DNA from: Nageia nagi
Taxonomy: Eukaryota > Pinophyta
DNA length: 64,000 nt
Direction of reading: 5' to 3'
NCBI GenBank assembly: GCA_050084985.1
Contig: JBITNC010000001.1
Location: 90,892,001 to 90,956,000 of the forward strand
Shown here piece by piece: positions 10,414 to 23,399 of the stretch (its first letter is position 1; each line of letters begins with the position of its first letter). The position numbers and the translations under genes were made by a program. Under the pieces are notes generated by a model, which saw nothing but the letters and a program-made list of their open reading frames with translations, was not told the origin of the DNA and did not search any database.

Positions 10414-12400
10414 CTTATAGAGTCTACAACCCAAAAAACTAGAAAAAATATCCTTTCAAGAGATGTAATTATTGATGATGGGTGAGCATGGGGTCATAAA
10501 AAATCTATATTGGTGATCTTACCAATGGTGTAATCCCCTATAATATGCAACTCAATAATTATACCAAAAAAAAAAATTCCTTCTCTAAGTCCTCAAAAGA
10601 CTCAAATTGTGATCCCTCTAAGTTAATCAACAGGCACTTAACATTCTAGACTCACTCCCATGGATGAAGATTCTCCAAGCATGCAAAGAAGAGCAAGAGG
10701 AACCCTTGCAAACCATCCATACTAACAAATTTTGGATGAATATTTCTTAATAAGTTTCACAATAATCCAAGAAAATTAACTCTAATATGTGGTGAAGAGA
10801 CTTGAGAATTTGAAGATGTATGGAGATGAAGATGATCAACCTCAAAAAGGTGATATTGTAAACTATGCTTTGATGACTAGTGTAGAGGTTGATCCTTACA
10901 GTTATGAACAAGTATGAAATAATCTTTTTTGGATGCAGTATATGGGAGAAGAAATCTTTTCCATAAAGAAAAATAATATATGGAAGCTTATTGAGCTTCC
11001 AAAAGATAAGAAAATTGTTGTTGTAAATAGGTCTTCAAGACCAAATGCAATAGTGATGGCACTATAGAAAGTAATAAGGCAAGGCTTGTGTCCAAAGGAT
11101 TTCTCAAAAAGTATAGAATAGATTATAAAGAGATTTTGCACCTATACCAAGGCAAGAAACAATTGGATTGGCTCTTTCACTAGCTACCCACAAAGGTTAT
11201 AAGGTAATGCATATGGATGTGAAAAGTGTATTTATTAATGGGTATTTTGATGATGAGATTTTTGTTAAATAATATCAAGTATTTGTAATAAAAGGAAAGG
11301 ACCATCTTATATATAGATCAAATAAGGCCTTTTATCACTTAAAACTAGCTACAAGAGCTTGATACTCGAGGATTGATGGTTACTTCCATCAATTTAGATT
11401 CACAAAAAGTAAGAGTGAGCCTAATCTCTACATCATAAAGAAAGGTAATGATCTCCTACTAGTTTTTGTGTATGTTGATGATCTTATCTATATGTGGAGT
11501 AGCTCTAATATGGATGATGATTTCAAGAGTTACATGATGCACAAGTTTTAAATGAAGCACCCTGGCCTTATGCACTACTTCCTAGGAATGGAAGTATAAA
11601 AATAAGATGGTGAAATCTTCATATACCAAATACATGTTGAAAAAATATGTTATGTATGATTACAAATAACTAACAATACCAATAGCTAAAGTAGAGTTAT
11701 TAAGTAGAGAATATGAGACACCAAATGTTAATGGGACCAACTAGAGGAGAATTGTGGGAAGCTTGATGCTTCTCACCAATACAAAACTTGATCTTGCACA
11801 TGTTGTGTCACTTATTTCAATATAAATGAGTAAGCCTTTAGAGACTCACATGAAAGCTACAAAAATAATCCTAAGGTATTTAAAAGGAACCATCAATTTT
11901 GGTATCCATTACTTTAAAATGGATGATGTAGAGCTTGAAGTATTATATGATAGTGATTGGGATAACAACCTTAATAATAGTAAATCTACATCAAGAAATT
12001 GCTTCACACTTTTTTCATGATTTGTGACATAGAGTTTAAAGGAAAAAAATATAGTAGCTCTTTCATATATTAAATCGAAATACATAGCACTCACAAGTGC
12101 TAGTACTCAAGCCTTATGGATAAGGAAATTTCTAGAGGAACTTGATGTAAACCAAATTTATCCCACTCCATTATATTGTGATAGTCAAAGTTTCATTCAA
12201 TTGGCATAAAATCCAATCCACCATAGTCACTCCAAACACTTTAATATGAAGTATCACTTCATAAGAGATATGGTGGAAAAATGAATTATTGAGCTAAGGC
12301 ATTATAACACCTTGGAAAATTTTATTGATATTTTCACTAAAGGAGTTACTAAAGCTTAGTTTTTTGAATATGAGGACTCTACTGGTGAATCCCCTCATAA
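10414..12400 (+). pseudogene. copia-1 RT and RNase H (3' half of the split element)
   Basis: Copia coding resumes with YRVYNPK and then LSRDVIIDDG at 10460-10490, the linker after integrase. RT blocks follow: NNIWKLIELPKDKK (10973-11015), a DVK segment near 11215-11240 and FVYVDDLIYMW (about 11465-11497, YVDD at 11471-11482). RNase H follows: MKATKIILRYLKGTI (11850-11900), LYDSDWDNNLNNSKSTSRN (11942-11998), LYCDSQSFIQLA (12172-12207) and KYHFIRDMVE (12250-12280). Many stops and frameshifts are present. The last coding residues lie about 10 bp before the polypurine tract. Confidence 0.9.
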
Positions 12401-12402
12401 TC

Positions 12403-12413
12403 AAAGGGGATAA
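12403..12413 (+). promoter_or_regulatory. copia-1 polypurine tract
   Basis: AAAGGGGATAA lies immediately upstream of the LTR start TGTTGAAG at 12414. It is the expected primer site for plus-strand DNA synthesis. Confidence 0.75.
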
Positions 12414-12888
12414 TGTTGAAGTTACAACCCATTCCAAGCATGATATTTTGCAAACTTTGACTCTTTGTTTCTAATTCAAGAAGAAAATTTGGACTAGCTC
12501 AATTGGTAAATTGATTAGCATAGCATAACTTACCAACCAGTTCATAGGTTACATACAATATATTGGTTCTCTAAACATTTTGCAGCTTACCAACCTATAC
12601 TATAATATTGTATTTACACAATTTATTTAATTTTAGCTCAATGTGATCTTGTTTTAAGTTTAGGTTGTTGTTACACTTTGTAGTGATGTTGTGAACTATG
12701 TTTAGAGTATTATAGATAACAATGCAAGTCTATTTCAATGTGTTTAGTTGGATCTATATTATATTGTAACAATGTTTGAAGTTTATATTCTCAACCACTT
12801 ATGTCCATGTTAAGCTCTATCTAAGAGCTATATATACTTGTATTGATTTTATTTTTCATAATGAGAATTGAATATTACTCTCACACAC
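12414..12888 (+). repeat. copia-1 3' LTR
   Basis: This ~475-bp sequence starts TGTTGAAGTTAC right after the polypurine tract and ends near CTCTCACACACA. A TATA-like motif (CTATATATAC) lies at about 12828-12837. The end is set by the TG...CA rule, because the 5' LTR is outside the window. The right boundary could be off by a few bases. Confidence 0.7.
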
Positions 12889-13509
12889 ATACTCATAAGA
12901 TTTCATTAGTGCATACTTATGTTATCATATAAAAAATATAACATAAACTATAAAAATAAATATGCAATCATATATCTTCTCTAAAAAGTAAGCATGCATT
13001 AATGGATCTATATTTTTTTGATAAGATAATGTAAATTTAAATTTATCAAAAAATACAAAGTTTTGAAATGGATCTCCAAACCATTCACAAAAATGATGAG
13101 ATATAACATAAAATACAGTATAATACAAAGTCTAAAAAGGGAGTTATGAAAATACTAAATTTGATCTTACGCATTATTCTCCCAAGATAAATCATTTATA
13201 ATAAAAATATAATTTAATATATTTACACATTACCCATGTATAAGTACCATCTAATTTATAAAATATATCAATTTAAAACTTTTTAAAATCTCTCTAACAA
13301 CACATTATCCTAGCTGTGGCTTAGGAGATTAAGCCATAAGTTTAGTAGGTTGTTTGTTCTCTATTTTCACTATTTTTATTCATCTGTTATTTGTTTTGCA
13401 TATGTTCTTCATTATGTATCTATTCATTGTTCCTAGGTCCTTTATATATTTGTTACATTTTATGATATTTCTATATTCCACCCTTATCATTTGCTTCATT
13501 TTATTGTGT
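12889..13509. other. Unassigned AT-rich sequence
   Basis: No coding motif, RNA gene or clear repeat is seen here. A few short open stretches, such as 12925-13128 on the minus strand, are low-complexity and look random. Confidence 0.4.
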
Positions 13510-14300
13510 TGCTTCTTTGATTTTGTTTAGTTCGATTTTATCATGTATGATTTTTTCTTCACCTTTCTCATCTTGTAGATCTTTAGGTTTAGCATTTTCT
13601 TTATTTACCATCTCACTATTTTTCTCTTTACTAACTCATTTTCTTCATTTGATTTCTTCTCAGTTGTCTGCTCTTCTAGGGTTTGAGTCTTCTTCATTTT
13701 TATGTAGTTTTATATCCTATGGACCATTTTTTGACAATGGTAGCACCTAATGGAATAACTCTCATATTCAATTTTTTGTACATAATATCCCCATATTTAC
13801 ATAACTTTATTCATACAACTAATCTAGCCTTTCTCATATCTTCATAATTTCTTGAATACAATCATTTGGGCCTTGAAATTAATAATCTAATAACTCTTTC
13901 TATCTTTGGTAAGCCTTCCTTACTCTATAATTCCATTGGTAATCCATACAGATTAATCCAAACTGGGTACCTAGTTACCTTCTTAGTAAGGAGGTTAAAT
14001 ATTTTATATCATTTTCACATATATATCCACTATTTCCTAAAGAACTAGTTAAGTTTATTCTTCATAACCCATTTATAGTCATCAATTTTTTTCAAAAATG
14101 AACATAAAAAAATTGAATGGGAGTAAACTCACCATCACATTAAAAATTTTCTATTGCATGTTCCAATAGGTATTAATTATCTAGACATTGACATCTGATC
14201 TTTCATATAATGAATCTTGTTTCTAGCTCTTTGATGTTCATTTTTATTTTATCATCCTCAAGATTAACAAAAAAATTGAGGTTCCTCGGTACTAATCTTC
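13510..14300 (-). pseudogene. L1-like LINE ORF1 remnant (DUF4283-type)
   Basis: Read on the minus strand, about 14070 to 13880 gives DDYKWVMKNK, then KKVTRYPVWINLYGLPMEL, then KEGLPKIERVI. This matches the 'tPVWIRLpgLP.e.W....L..Ig..iG' signature of the ORF1 (gag-like, RNA-binding) protein of plant L1 LINEs. Upstream (14290-14200) is NIKELETRFI, and downstream (13760-13510) a lysine- and glutamate-rich tail. Several stops and frameshifts are present. No LINE reverse transcriptase follows at lower coordinates, so this is a truncated fossil. Confidence 0.65.
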
Positions 14301-16268
14301 TTATATTTCTCCCTATTATATATTTCCCTCTACTCTTCATGCTTCATTTTTCCTCTATTTTTCTATTTACCATATGAATGGACTCGTGCACATGATTTTG
14401 TTCTTGCCTCACTTCCTACCGATGTACCACTAGCTAAATATCATAGGTTCCCATTGTTTCCTATGATAATCACAAAAGGTTTACTTTCCTAACTTTCACT
14501 TCACGTAGCTTCCTAACTTTCATTGTGCTTTGCTTTATTTTATTTTTCCTTCATAGCATTTTGCTCATTTTGACAATACCTTCCCAAAATTGGATCTACA
14601 TTATAGAATTACATGCAAAAAATAATATAATTATGAAAATCTAATATGTAATGTGAATAATCTTTTATGATACCATTATGATCAATATCTAGATCCTATA
14701 ATGAAGCTAATTTAATAATAGTAGTAATAAAAACCAATACCAATGTCATGCTCAATATATCATAATGTAGACTCAAAAATAATTTGCAATAAAGAAATCA
14801 TTAAATAAATACTATAATATAGATGCAATCACCTATCTAGATTATAAGTTCCAACCAAGAAAGAGTGTATGAAATTCCAAGGTTTGAACATTCAAATTTT
14901 GACATGATCAATTTTTATACTATATCTCTTCCACAATGACTACTATAGATAACTACCTAGATTATTTTTATAATTATATAGTTGAGCTTTAAATACTCAT
15001 AATATGATCTTACTACCTTTAGATCTTACTTAGCTCTAGAAACATGGGCATCAGTACCTTTTGTCAAAAGTATTGGACATCCATTTGTATTTTTCTTGAT
15101 TTCCTGATCAGATTATGTACTTTCATAATACTTTTTTGGAGTATGAAATATTTAATCTCTTTACTCTAGATATGAATAGGGAACATTACACATTGTATGG
15201 TAATAATCAAGGAATTCATTCTACAATAGCAATAAAATGAAAATTTTATTTGCAACTTCTTTTTATGGTTGTGGTTTGATTCTCTTTCTAGTTATGTTTA
15301 TTTGAAAAAAAACTTTTATATCTTTTTATAAAAATTTTGGAGCTATTCCAAGGTGATATTCAACTATTTGGAAATATTTTAACTTGTTGGGTAATTATTT
15401 TTTCATTTCATGTAGTAAATTTGGATATTTTTACAATTATCTCAATAAAATATTTTTGGATATGTTACTTCAATATATGTCCATCCATATATAATATTCT
15501 ATAACTTTTTTGTGGATCACACTTAGAATCCATAAATTCTTACCTACACTTATGTAGTCTTGCTCAGCAAGGCCCATGGAGTGTTTTACTTCCACCTAAT
15601 TTTTGACCCATCAAATCTTCTTTATGTGGCCCCAACCCTTCAATATTTGAAAGAATGTTTCTTCTTATTTTTAAGAGTATATAAAAATCCTATATTTTGG
15701 TAAGAATTAATCAAGTTAAAACCTTCAAACTAACCATATTTAACCAATATTTTCTAAACTAAGCCTGACTTTCATTTTTCTTGGAGTAGGAATTACACCT
15801 TTTTTATCACTATTATGGCCTAAAAAACTAGTTTTTGATATCATATCATCAAAAACCTAATTCCTTAGATAGTTTTACCTTAATTTGACATAGGAGATCA
15901 ATATTTGAATTGGGATGCCCTTATAAGGATCAAAATGCTTTACATTTGAACTAAAAACTACAAATTAAGGTTCACATATATCTATAGCTCCATTTGAGGT
16001 ATGTAAATACTTACTAGAAAGGTATTTTTTAGATCTATCTAACCATATAAAAAAGCAACATTTAGGATAAGTTGATTTTAGTTTACAACCTTTAAAAGTA
16101 ATAGGTGTCATATCATCTCCAAATCATTATATTAGGTTGGGGCTTCTAAAAAACTTAAGTTGGTATCAAAGAATTTCTTTCTATTGGGTTTAAATGGATC
16201 TATTAAGTTGAACATAGATCAATTGTGAATTCTTGTATTCAATGGTGAATATTTCTAATATTGGATTT
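14300..16268. other. Unassigned region; possible degenerate LTR end with Met-tRNA primer-site-like motif
   Basis: No protein match is recognised. A TATA-like string (GTATATAAAAATCC) lies at about 15679. TTGGTATCAAAG at 16160-16171 resembles the Met-tRNA primer site TGGTATCAGAGC used by many plant LTR elements. Together they could be the 5' LTR end and start of a + strand element cut off at 16269. No second LTR was found, so this is weak. Confidence 0.3.
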
Positions 16269-17060
16269 GTTAACACCTAAAAAGGAATTTTAATTTAATT
16301 AAAATACCCTTTTAAGTATTTGAAATAATTTATTTTTTTAATTAAAAAATGATATTATCATCATGCACTTTGATGTACCTTTATGTTTTATGATAACAAG
16401 TTAGTTTAAAAATAAGCCCAAGAAGGAAACTTGGCCAATGTGCATTATAAGCCAAAGGGGGAGCCTTAGCACTAGACATGCTACATATAAAGGTGGAAGG
16501 TTTATGGATGATAAATCATGATATGATCTAGAATCCTTGATAGGTGGTTATATACTTATGTCATTATTATTTGGTATTTCTATATGCCACTATCATATCT
16601 AGATTGCGTTATACATTGAGTTCTACATTTTTTATGATTTTTAAATCCCATTTATGCATGATATTCAAGCATCAAAGGTGTGATAACAACATTGACCAAA
16701 AGGGGAAGGCAAATTGGAATGGTAATTGGGCAATACCATTGGGATCCTAGCATTATCATTGGATTGGTAGCTCTATATTTTAGAGAATCTCATCATTAGT
16801 CCTCTTTTGGTTGAATATCTCTTCCATTCATAATGATAAGTAAAGTACAAGTTTGTATCTTTCATTAATCAAATTTGTTAGGTTAAGGTCAATTATATCA
16901 TTATTATCATTATTGTATATATTATTTAATATTATTTCACAATTAAATAGTTACATTAAATATTATTAAATAACCCTCAGAATTATTATTTTAGTTATAA
17001 ATATTAGTGAACTTGACTTCTTTTTGATACATCACTTCATCCTTCACTAGTTGTGCCCAA
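16269..17060 (+). repeat. Candidate 5' LTR of gypsy remnant E
   Basis: A sequence starting TGTTAACACCTAAAAAGG lies upstream of a gypsy gag remnant on the same strand. TGTTAACACC resembles the starts of many gypsy LTRs. No second copy is visible in the window, so the end near 17050 and the call itself are guesses. It is not homologous to the gypsy A/B LTRs. Confidence 0.3.
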
Positions 17061-17112
17061 AATACTAGGGTTTTTTTTATAGGAATGATATTGAATTTCA
17101 AGTGTTTCATAC

Positions 17113-19200
17113 ATGGATACACCTATTTTTACAAATCAAGAACTTCAAGAATATCCTATTATACAACTTAAGAAGACTAGGGAAAGGCAAATTTATGGTA
17201 ATGTGCCTAGGAGAAAAAGTGAAAGAGTGTGAATGCTACATCCTCATATTGAATATGATAGTGCTCTAGAAGATAGTAGTCATTCTATAGAACATGAGGA
17301 TCTTAGGGATGGATATTATGATCAATTTGCAAATGAGCAACTTAATCTAATACTATCAAGGTACTGACTAAAATATTGTCTAACCCACAAGGTAGAAAGT
17401 TTCTAGTATAAAAAAGAGTAACTTCCTCTCCTTGTCCAAATCTTGCAAGAAGTAAACACCTAAATTAAGCACCTCTTAGGGTCCACTCTAGAAATTAATC
17501 TTGAGTATGTCAAGAAAAAACATTTGATGCAACAAATACAAAATTATATGATTATAACCCATTGTCAATAAGAATATAAATACTTTGATTCCCCCTAATG
17601 AGTCACCTCATTAAATTTTCAATTATCGTTACCTAATGATGTTCCTAAATCCTCAGTCCAAAAATAGTTACCTCCAACTCAGATAGAACCTAACAACATC
17701 ATTGAGCCCAACATTGTTGCTTTGTTCCCCACTTTAGATCCTATCCCAAATCCACGTGCATTAAATACTAACAAGGAAAAACCCATAATCCAATAGAAAT
17801 TTCTAGATTATGATGAAGAATAGAAAGATAACATTAATGAAGATAAGCTAATTGATATTACATAAAATGAAGTACTTAAAAAACCAATCATATCTAATGT
17901 GTGGATGGATGAACCAAACCTAGCAATAGAATTTGGTATTATATGAATACCTAAATGCTCCTATCAAGAATATGCAATATTGAAAAAAGAATTGAAAAAT
18001 GGAAATGATCAATAACTTGGTATTAACATTAGAACAGTAAAAGCTTCAACGTTTTGGATTATTTGTACGATTAGCCAAAGATAAGAATAAATATATTAGA
18101 ATATCATCATGGAAAGTAGATCCAAATGATGCAGTCAATGAGATCACATCATTGAAGAAACAAAAAGAGTCTATATTGGCTTGCATCAATAAATTTACAC
18201 CTACAATTTCAAGAGAAAATGAGCACCCTTTTTATTATTGTATCCACTGAAAAAGGTATGATAGACAAGCAAAATTTACAATGTTATATAATCATTTTGA
18301 TCGTAGAGTACATTCACAAAGGTATCATTTAAAATTTATTTCATTTGAAAATGATGATAATTTATTAGCTAAAGTGTTCCCTCTTAGTTTGTGAGTTGAA
18401 CCATTCTTGTGGTTTACAAATGTACCTAATGAAAGTATTAATACATGTTTTGATGATATAGTATTTCTTGATAGATATCAATTATATATCATATAAGAAC
18501 TATCCCCCTTTGAGATGTATATATTACAATAAAATCAAGTACAAATCATTATTTATTTCATTATTGAATGGTATAAAGTAGCTAACCTAGTCCAAATTCC
18601 TAATAGAGAAAAGAATCATGTACTTTTCTGAGCCTCGTTACCCTCATGTAGAAATGATTTCTCTAACTTCCAAGATTTTCCTTATGAAAAATTGATAGAT
18701 GAGATAATTAGTAAGGAACCATGTCATGAAGCCTTCAATGAACCATTAAAACACATGAAGCAAAAGATAGCACTAAAACCCATTTTTCCTTCAAAGCCTA
18801 GTAAATTCCAATCTTAGTTTGAAGTTGAAACAAAAATGATAGTTTGAGTTACCCATGATGATATTATATATGGAAACATAGACAATCATGAAGATAATCC
18901 ATCAAATTTCATGAGGATATCAATGATGTTTTAGATTCCTTAGTTAAGATGAACCTAATTCATTATCAACCCTTAATAGAGGCCCCTCAAATAAAACCTT
19001 TAGGCTATGAAGCACACCTATTTTGTAACTTTTATAAAAGAGTTGATCATGATACAATGGAGTATTTTCATTTAGAAAATCTAATACAAGATTTGCATGA
19101 TAAAGGTAAGTTTAAATTTGATCATGATATTTTAGATGAGATCTTGCAGTAACATAGGGAAAAGGTGGTACAAAATGGATCTGTACATTCATAGAACTAA
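17113..19200 (+). pseudogene. gypsy E gag remnant (Tat-like)
   Basis: From ATG 17113 the translation runs MDTPIFTNQELQEY and so on, with many stops and frame changes. The best diagnostic part is at 19000-19110: YEAHLFCNFYKRVDHDTMEY followed by ENLIQDLHDKGKF. This matches the degenerate zinc-knuckle end of Tat/Ogre-type gag ('C.yH...GH.T..C..Lk..IqdLi..G'). The last cysteine is Tyr and one His position is Tyr, so the knuckle is broken. No protease or RT follows, because the LTR of element D begins at 19505. A non-autonomous gag-only element or a truncated element are both possible. Confidence 0.6.
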
Positions 19201-19504
19201 CGGTTAAAGATCTTCGATAATCCATTTTAGTAATTCAAGAAGGTAGAACTTGATGATGATAAGAAGAAACTTCAAACTAATATTGTAAGTGTTTCTCAAC
19301 CCCAACAACAAGTACAACAATCGCCATTCCTTGATATGATAGTTGATGTTGATGGAATTTGGGTTATTATATAAATTTTATTTCCTTTAGCTATTCTTGT
19401 ATTTATTTTTTTATAATTAAACAAAAACTTCAAATGTGTCATAAAAAATTATGTATTATTCTATGCTTGCATCCTGGCAATGCTGATGAATTTCAACAAT
19501 GATC
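19201..19504. other. Unassigned stretch between gypsy E gag and element D
   Basis: The first ~120 bases may still be degenerate gag/pre-protease (for example VSQPQQQVQQSPFL near 19290-19330). The rest is AT-rich and featureless up to the LTR. Confidence 0.35.
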
Positions 19505-20610
19505 TGTAAACACATAGATGGTCATATGTGTTAAAATAAATATAGATCCTTCATACTTAAAATCCAAGTGCTTGAAGAGAATTATCAAACAACTCAAATA
19601 TTGAGAAATTATAAAATATTGCATAAGAATAGAGAACTTAAAGATAAATATCAAGTAAGAAATATCACCAACAACACCCTTATTACTTAAAAGATGATGA
19701 ATAGATTTGTAAAAATGAGGAAGTTAGCTTGTCCCAAAGGCTTTATCACAACAATGATCACTCACATAAACTAGAAAAAAGATTTCTAAGATCTTTATTC
19801 TATCTCTCATACATTTGCAAATTTTCCCATGTCTCAAATAAACTCCAAGACCTCCCTTTTTATAGGGTTCTAAATGATCATGTACAATAAATGGGGTCTC
19901 TTTAGTATCTTTACAATTATGTAAGTTAATAACTTACTCAACTTTTGAATATAATGTCTTTTTAAACATATAAGGCATTTAAAATAAGTCAATTGGTTAG
20001 ATGGCTTTTGAAAATAAATCAAGTGGCATTTAAATATTTTCAATTAGTTTGGTGGCTAAATAAGTAAATGTATTTTAATTTAATCCCTATAGGAAACCAC
20101 CACCTACAGAAGGGTCAATAAAGTGGAAGATTAATTAAATAAGTGGGGCCACCTTTTTTTTAAAAAAAGAGGGAGGGTAGCTTAAAATGTTGGCATATAA
20201 TATAGGGACCATGTGAATTAAAAGGGAAACATTTAAAAAGAAAGGGATCACATTTTAAATAGAGGGGTGGTATTTTGAATGAATTGGGCTACACTTAAAA
20301 GTGAAAACATAGGTTAAAATGAGGATCCATCATATTATTTGAGGTTGGTGTGACTGGTGGGCATCATTTGGTAGGTAGGGCACCTCTAGTGGTGTCCCTA
20401 ATCTATTTGCTTTTAAAAAGGGGTGATGGTATTTTAAGACCACCATATGGTGGGTATTTTACCTATGCATGGGTCCTATTATCACCTCCTTGATATCAAT
20501 TGATACATCACTTTTCTTGCACACCTACAATACCATCCATCAGTCAATTCACTGATCAAAGGCTCCTACCACATGCACCTAATGTACCACCTCATTTTAT
20601 ACCTCATCCA
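19505..20610 (-). repeat. Element D 3' LTR
   Basis: This ~1106-bp block is homologous to 32946-34101. On the minus strand it starts TGGATGAGGTA and ends TGTTTACA (TG...CA). A TATA box on the minus strand (CCTATAAAAAGGGAGG, plus coordinates about 19850-19866) matches the one in the other copy. Many substitutions and indels separate the two copies, so D is old. Confidence 0.75.
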
Positions 20611-20865
20611 CTAAAATGTTGACTATACACCTTGTGATGTGTGCACATTACCAACTTGTCCTACTAATTGGGATGTTGACTAGGATGTATGTACTTGTTG
20701 ATCAATATATTGTAACCTTAAGGTTTGGTCAACTCAAATTCTCCATTTCCTACAATGGTATGGTTCTTGAAAGAGCAAACGATGGTGGGATAGTGCACTT
20801 GTGGGGATTTTTTTGCTTAATCTTTGAGTTATAGGTCAATTCCTATCTATATAAGAGGTAAAAAG
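20611..20865 (-). other. Element D internal 3' remnant
   Basis: About 255 bp lie between the D 3' LTR and copia C. No coding motif or clear polypurine tract is visible. Confidence 0.4.
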
Positions 20866-21351
20866 TGAGAGAATTGAATTATAATAAGAACAAATATAAA
20901 CTCCCAAGATCACATGAAATCTCACAATACACATCTAACAAAATCATAAAGATAACACAAGATGTAAGTGGTTCCTCCAACTAAGAGTACATCCACTAAC
21001 TAGATCTCTCTTCATAACAAATATGAACTCTTACAATCCTTCTACATTTTTCTCCTAAACACTATCCTATAACATAACTTTACTCCATAAATTAGTGTAT
21101 GATCACAAAGAGGGAGCCTTCTATTTATAGGCCAAAATCCCTCTTTGGATCACCCTTTTATCCATTGTACAAAAGCATGATATGCAAATCCTTTTACCCA
21201 AGGGGCATGCTCATGACATGGAGTGTATGACAAGTTACATTATCATATTCACTTAAATACTTAAGGTATCAAATTATACCCTTAAGTATTAGTGAACTTA
21301 CATAGAAGATTTAATACAAATCTTTACAATAATGCATTATACATTCCAACA
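20866..21351 (-). repeat. Element C 3' LTR
   Basis: This 486-bp copy is homologous to 28712-29209. On the minus strand it runs TGTTGGAATGTATAATG ... CAATTCTCTCA. A TATA-like box (CTATAAATAG on the minus strand) lies near 21120-21131. The sequence just inside (21352 onward) lacks a G-rich polypurine tract. Confidence 0.85.
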
Positions 21352-21792
21352 AAAAGTAACTATAAAGAGATAAAAAGGTGAAAGGTAATAGGAAAGAAAC
21401 TAAAATCTAAACAATAGAAAGCAAACCAAAACTAGTTAGCCTAGGAATTACCACACAAGAAGTAATCCATTTCCAAGTTTAAGAATAGAACAACTATCTT
21501 ACCCTTGGGGCCTTGCAATTCTAATACATAGCCATAATTTAGAACTAAACTTTATACATAGTAATCACAAAGTAATATAACTAAATAGTGCCAAAAGACA
21601 CATAAGAGTTTCGCACACATGGATAATTGAATAGTGCTATATTTACCAATTTTTACAATAAGTTCCTCACATAGAGCAAACTTACCATCAAGATGTACAA
21701 CAAAATCAACACTATACAACACAAAATCCTCCTAGGGATGAAGTTATCATCATAAAAATGAATTCAACATAAGAATTCAAACTTCACTCCCA
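21352..21792 (-). other. Element C 3' untranslated region
   Basis: The non-coding part between RNase H and the LTR contains two degenerate copies of the 'ACAAGTTCCTCACA...AGAGCAAACTTACC' unit seen as tandem repeats in element G (here about 21605-21700). The segment 21352-21590 is repeated beyond the other LTR at 29210-29443. Confidence 0.6.
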
Positions 21793-23340
21793 CTTCAGGG
21801 CAACTTCACCAACCTAATAGCATCCCTAAGCTTACAAAATTGAGCTTTCAAGAGGGGCTTGGTGAACAAATTAGCAGAGTTCAAGGTGGATGGAAAATAC
21901 TCTAGGTTTATGATGCCATTAAGAAAATTTTTCCTAATAAAATGGGTATGGATTTCCATATGTTTTATTCTCTGATGGAATATAAGAGTCTTATCCAAAT
22001 AAATAGCCAACTGATTATATGAAGAAATCAAAGATGAGCCACCTTTCCCATACCTAATTTCTTTTAACAGATGCCTTAGCCAAATGGCTTCCTAGCCTAC
22101 AATAGACATGACATGATATTCAACTTCTATGGTGAAAAGAGAAATAGTAGGATGCTTCTTAGAATCCCAAGAGATAACACCTAAACCAATGCTAAACATA
22201 TACATAGAGGTTGACTTAATATCATCTCTATCTCCCCTATAATCAAAATCTAAGAATCTAGAGAGAACAAATGAGGGTAACTTGGAATACTTGAGAGCAA
22301 GATCCTTAGTCCCTATAACATACCTCAAGATTTTCTTAATAGCATTAATTCACTCAACATAAGGTTTTTACATGAATCATTCCATCAGATTCATTACAAA
22401 GGTAATATCTAGCTTAGATATAGTCAAATACAAAAGACTACCAATTAATTGCCTGTAAGTTGTAGCATTAGCTAACTGAGAGTTGGAGCTTAGAGAAATA
22501 GTGATTCCAGGAGAGATTAGGATTTTAGCATATCTATACTCCTTAATTCCAAACTTCTACAAGATGTCTAATATATACTTAAATTAACTAAGGTAAGTAC
22601 AATCCTTGTATTGATACACTTGTATTCCAAGATAGTAGTGCAAGAGACCAAGATCAATCATTTCAAATGTTGCCTTAAGTTTGGATATGCACTCTTGAAT
22701 GATTTCATCATTGTTCTTAGTAATTAAAAGATCATCCACATAAAGGAGAATCAAGACCATTTCTTTTCCTTTATTGAGCACATATAGATCAAAGTCAAAA
22801 AAACACTTAGAGAATCCAATGTTTGCAAAGTACCCTGAAATCTTTCTGTACTAGGCTCTAGGTGCTTGCTTAAGTCCATACAATGATTTCTTTAGCTTGC
22901 ATACAAAAAACTCTTTACCTTCCATAATAAACCCTTTTGATTGGTTCATGAAGATTTCCACATCTAATTCACCATTGAAAAATGTGCTCTTAACATCAAG
23001 TTGAAAAACTTTCCATCCTTGAGCTATAAAAAGAGTAATAATAACTCTCATAGTAGGCATCTTTGCCATGGGAGCAAAGGTTTTCTCATAGTGTACATCA
23101 TATTTTTGAGAAAAACCTTTAGCTACTAACCTTGCCTTGTATTTCTCAATATCTCCAATTGAATTAAACTTGACCTTGTAGATACACTTATTACCAATCA
23201 CATTCTTTTCATTAGGATAAGAAACCAAGTCCCAAGTTTTATTTTTTATAAGTGCTTCATACTCCACTTTCATGGCTTCCATCTAGCACTCATGCTTAGA
23301 AGCTTATTTAAAGGTTGAGGGGTCATGCTTGTTTTGAATC
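21793..23340 (-). pseudogene. Element C reverse transcriptase and RNase H
   Basis: RT blocks on the minus strand: WMEAMKVEYEALIKNKTWDL (start of RT, about 23285), YKARLVAKGFSQKYDVHYEK, FQLDVKSTFFNGELDVEIFM, KKSLYGLKQAPRA (followed by a stop, about 22850), and LLYVDDLLITKN with the catalytic YVDD (about 22735). RNase H blocks: FLDFDYRGDRDDIKSTSMYM (about 22230-22290), FTIEVEYHVMSIVG, KTLIFHQRIKHMEIHTHFIR and LFTKPLLKAQFCKLRDAIRL, ending near 21795. Stops include TGA at 22377-22379, at the same site as in element G. Family role: copying RNA to DNA and removing the template. Confidence 0.9.
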
Positions 23341-23399
23341 ATGGAAATTAAGGATTTGTTCAAGGTCATGCTCCTTGTTACCCTTTTTGTTAGAGAATT

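Noticed and set aside
13517-13750. 77-codon + strand open stretch rich in Phe and Ser
   Set aside because: It lies antisense to the LINE ORF1 tail and is the complement of a lysine-rich sequence.
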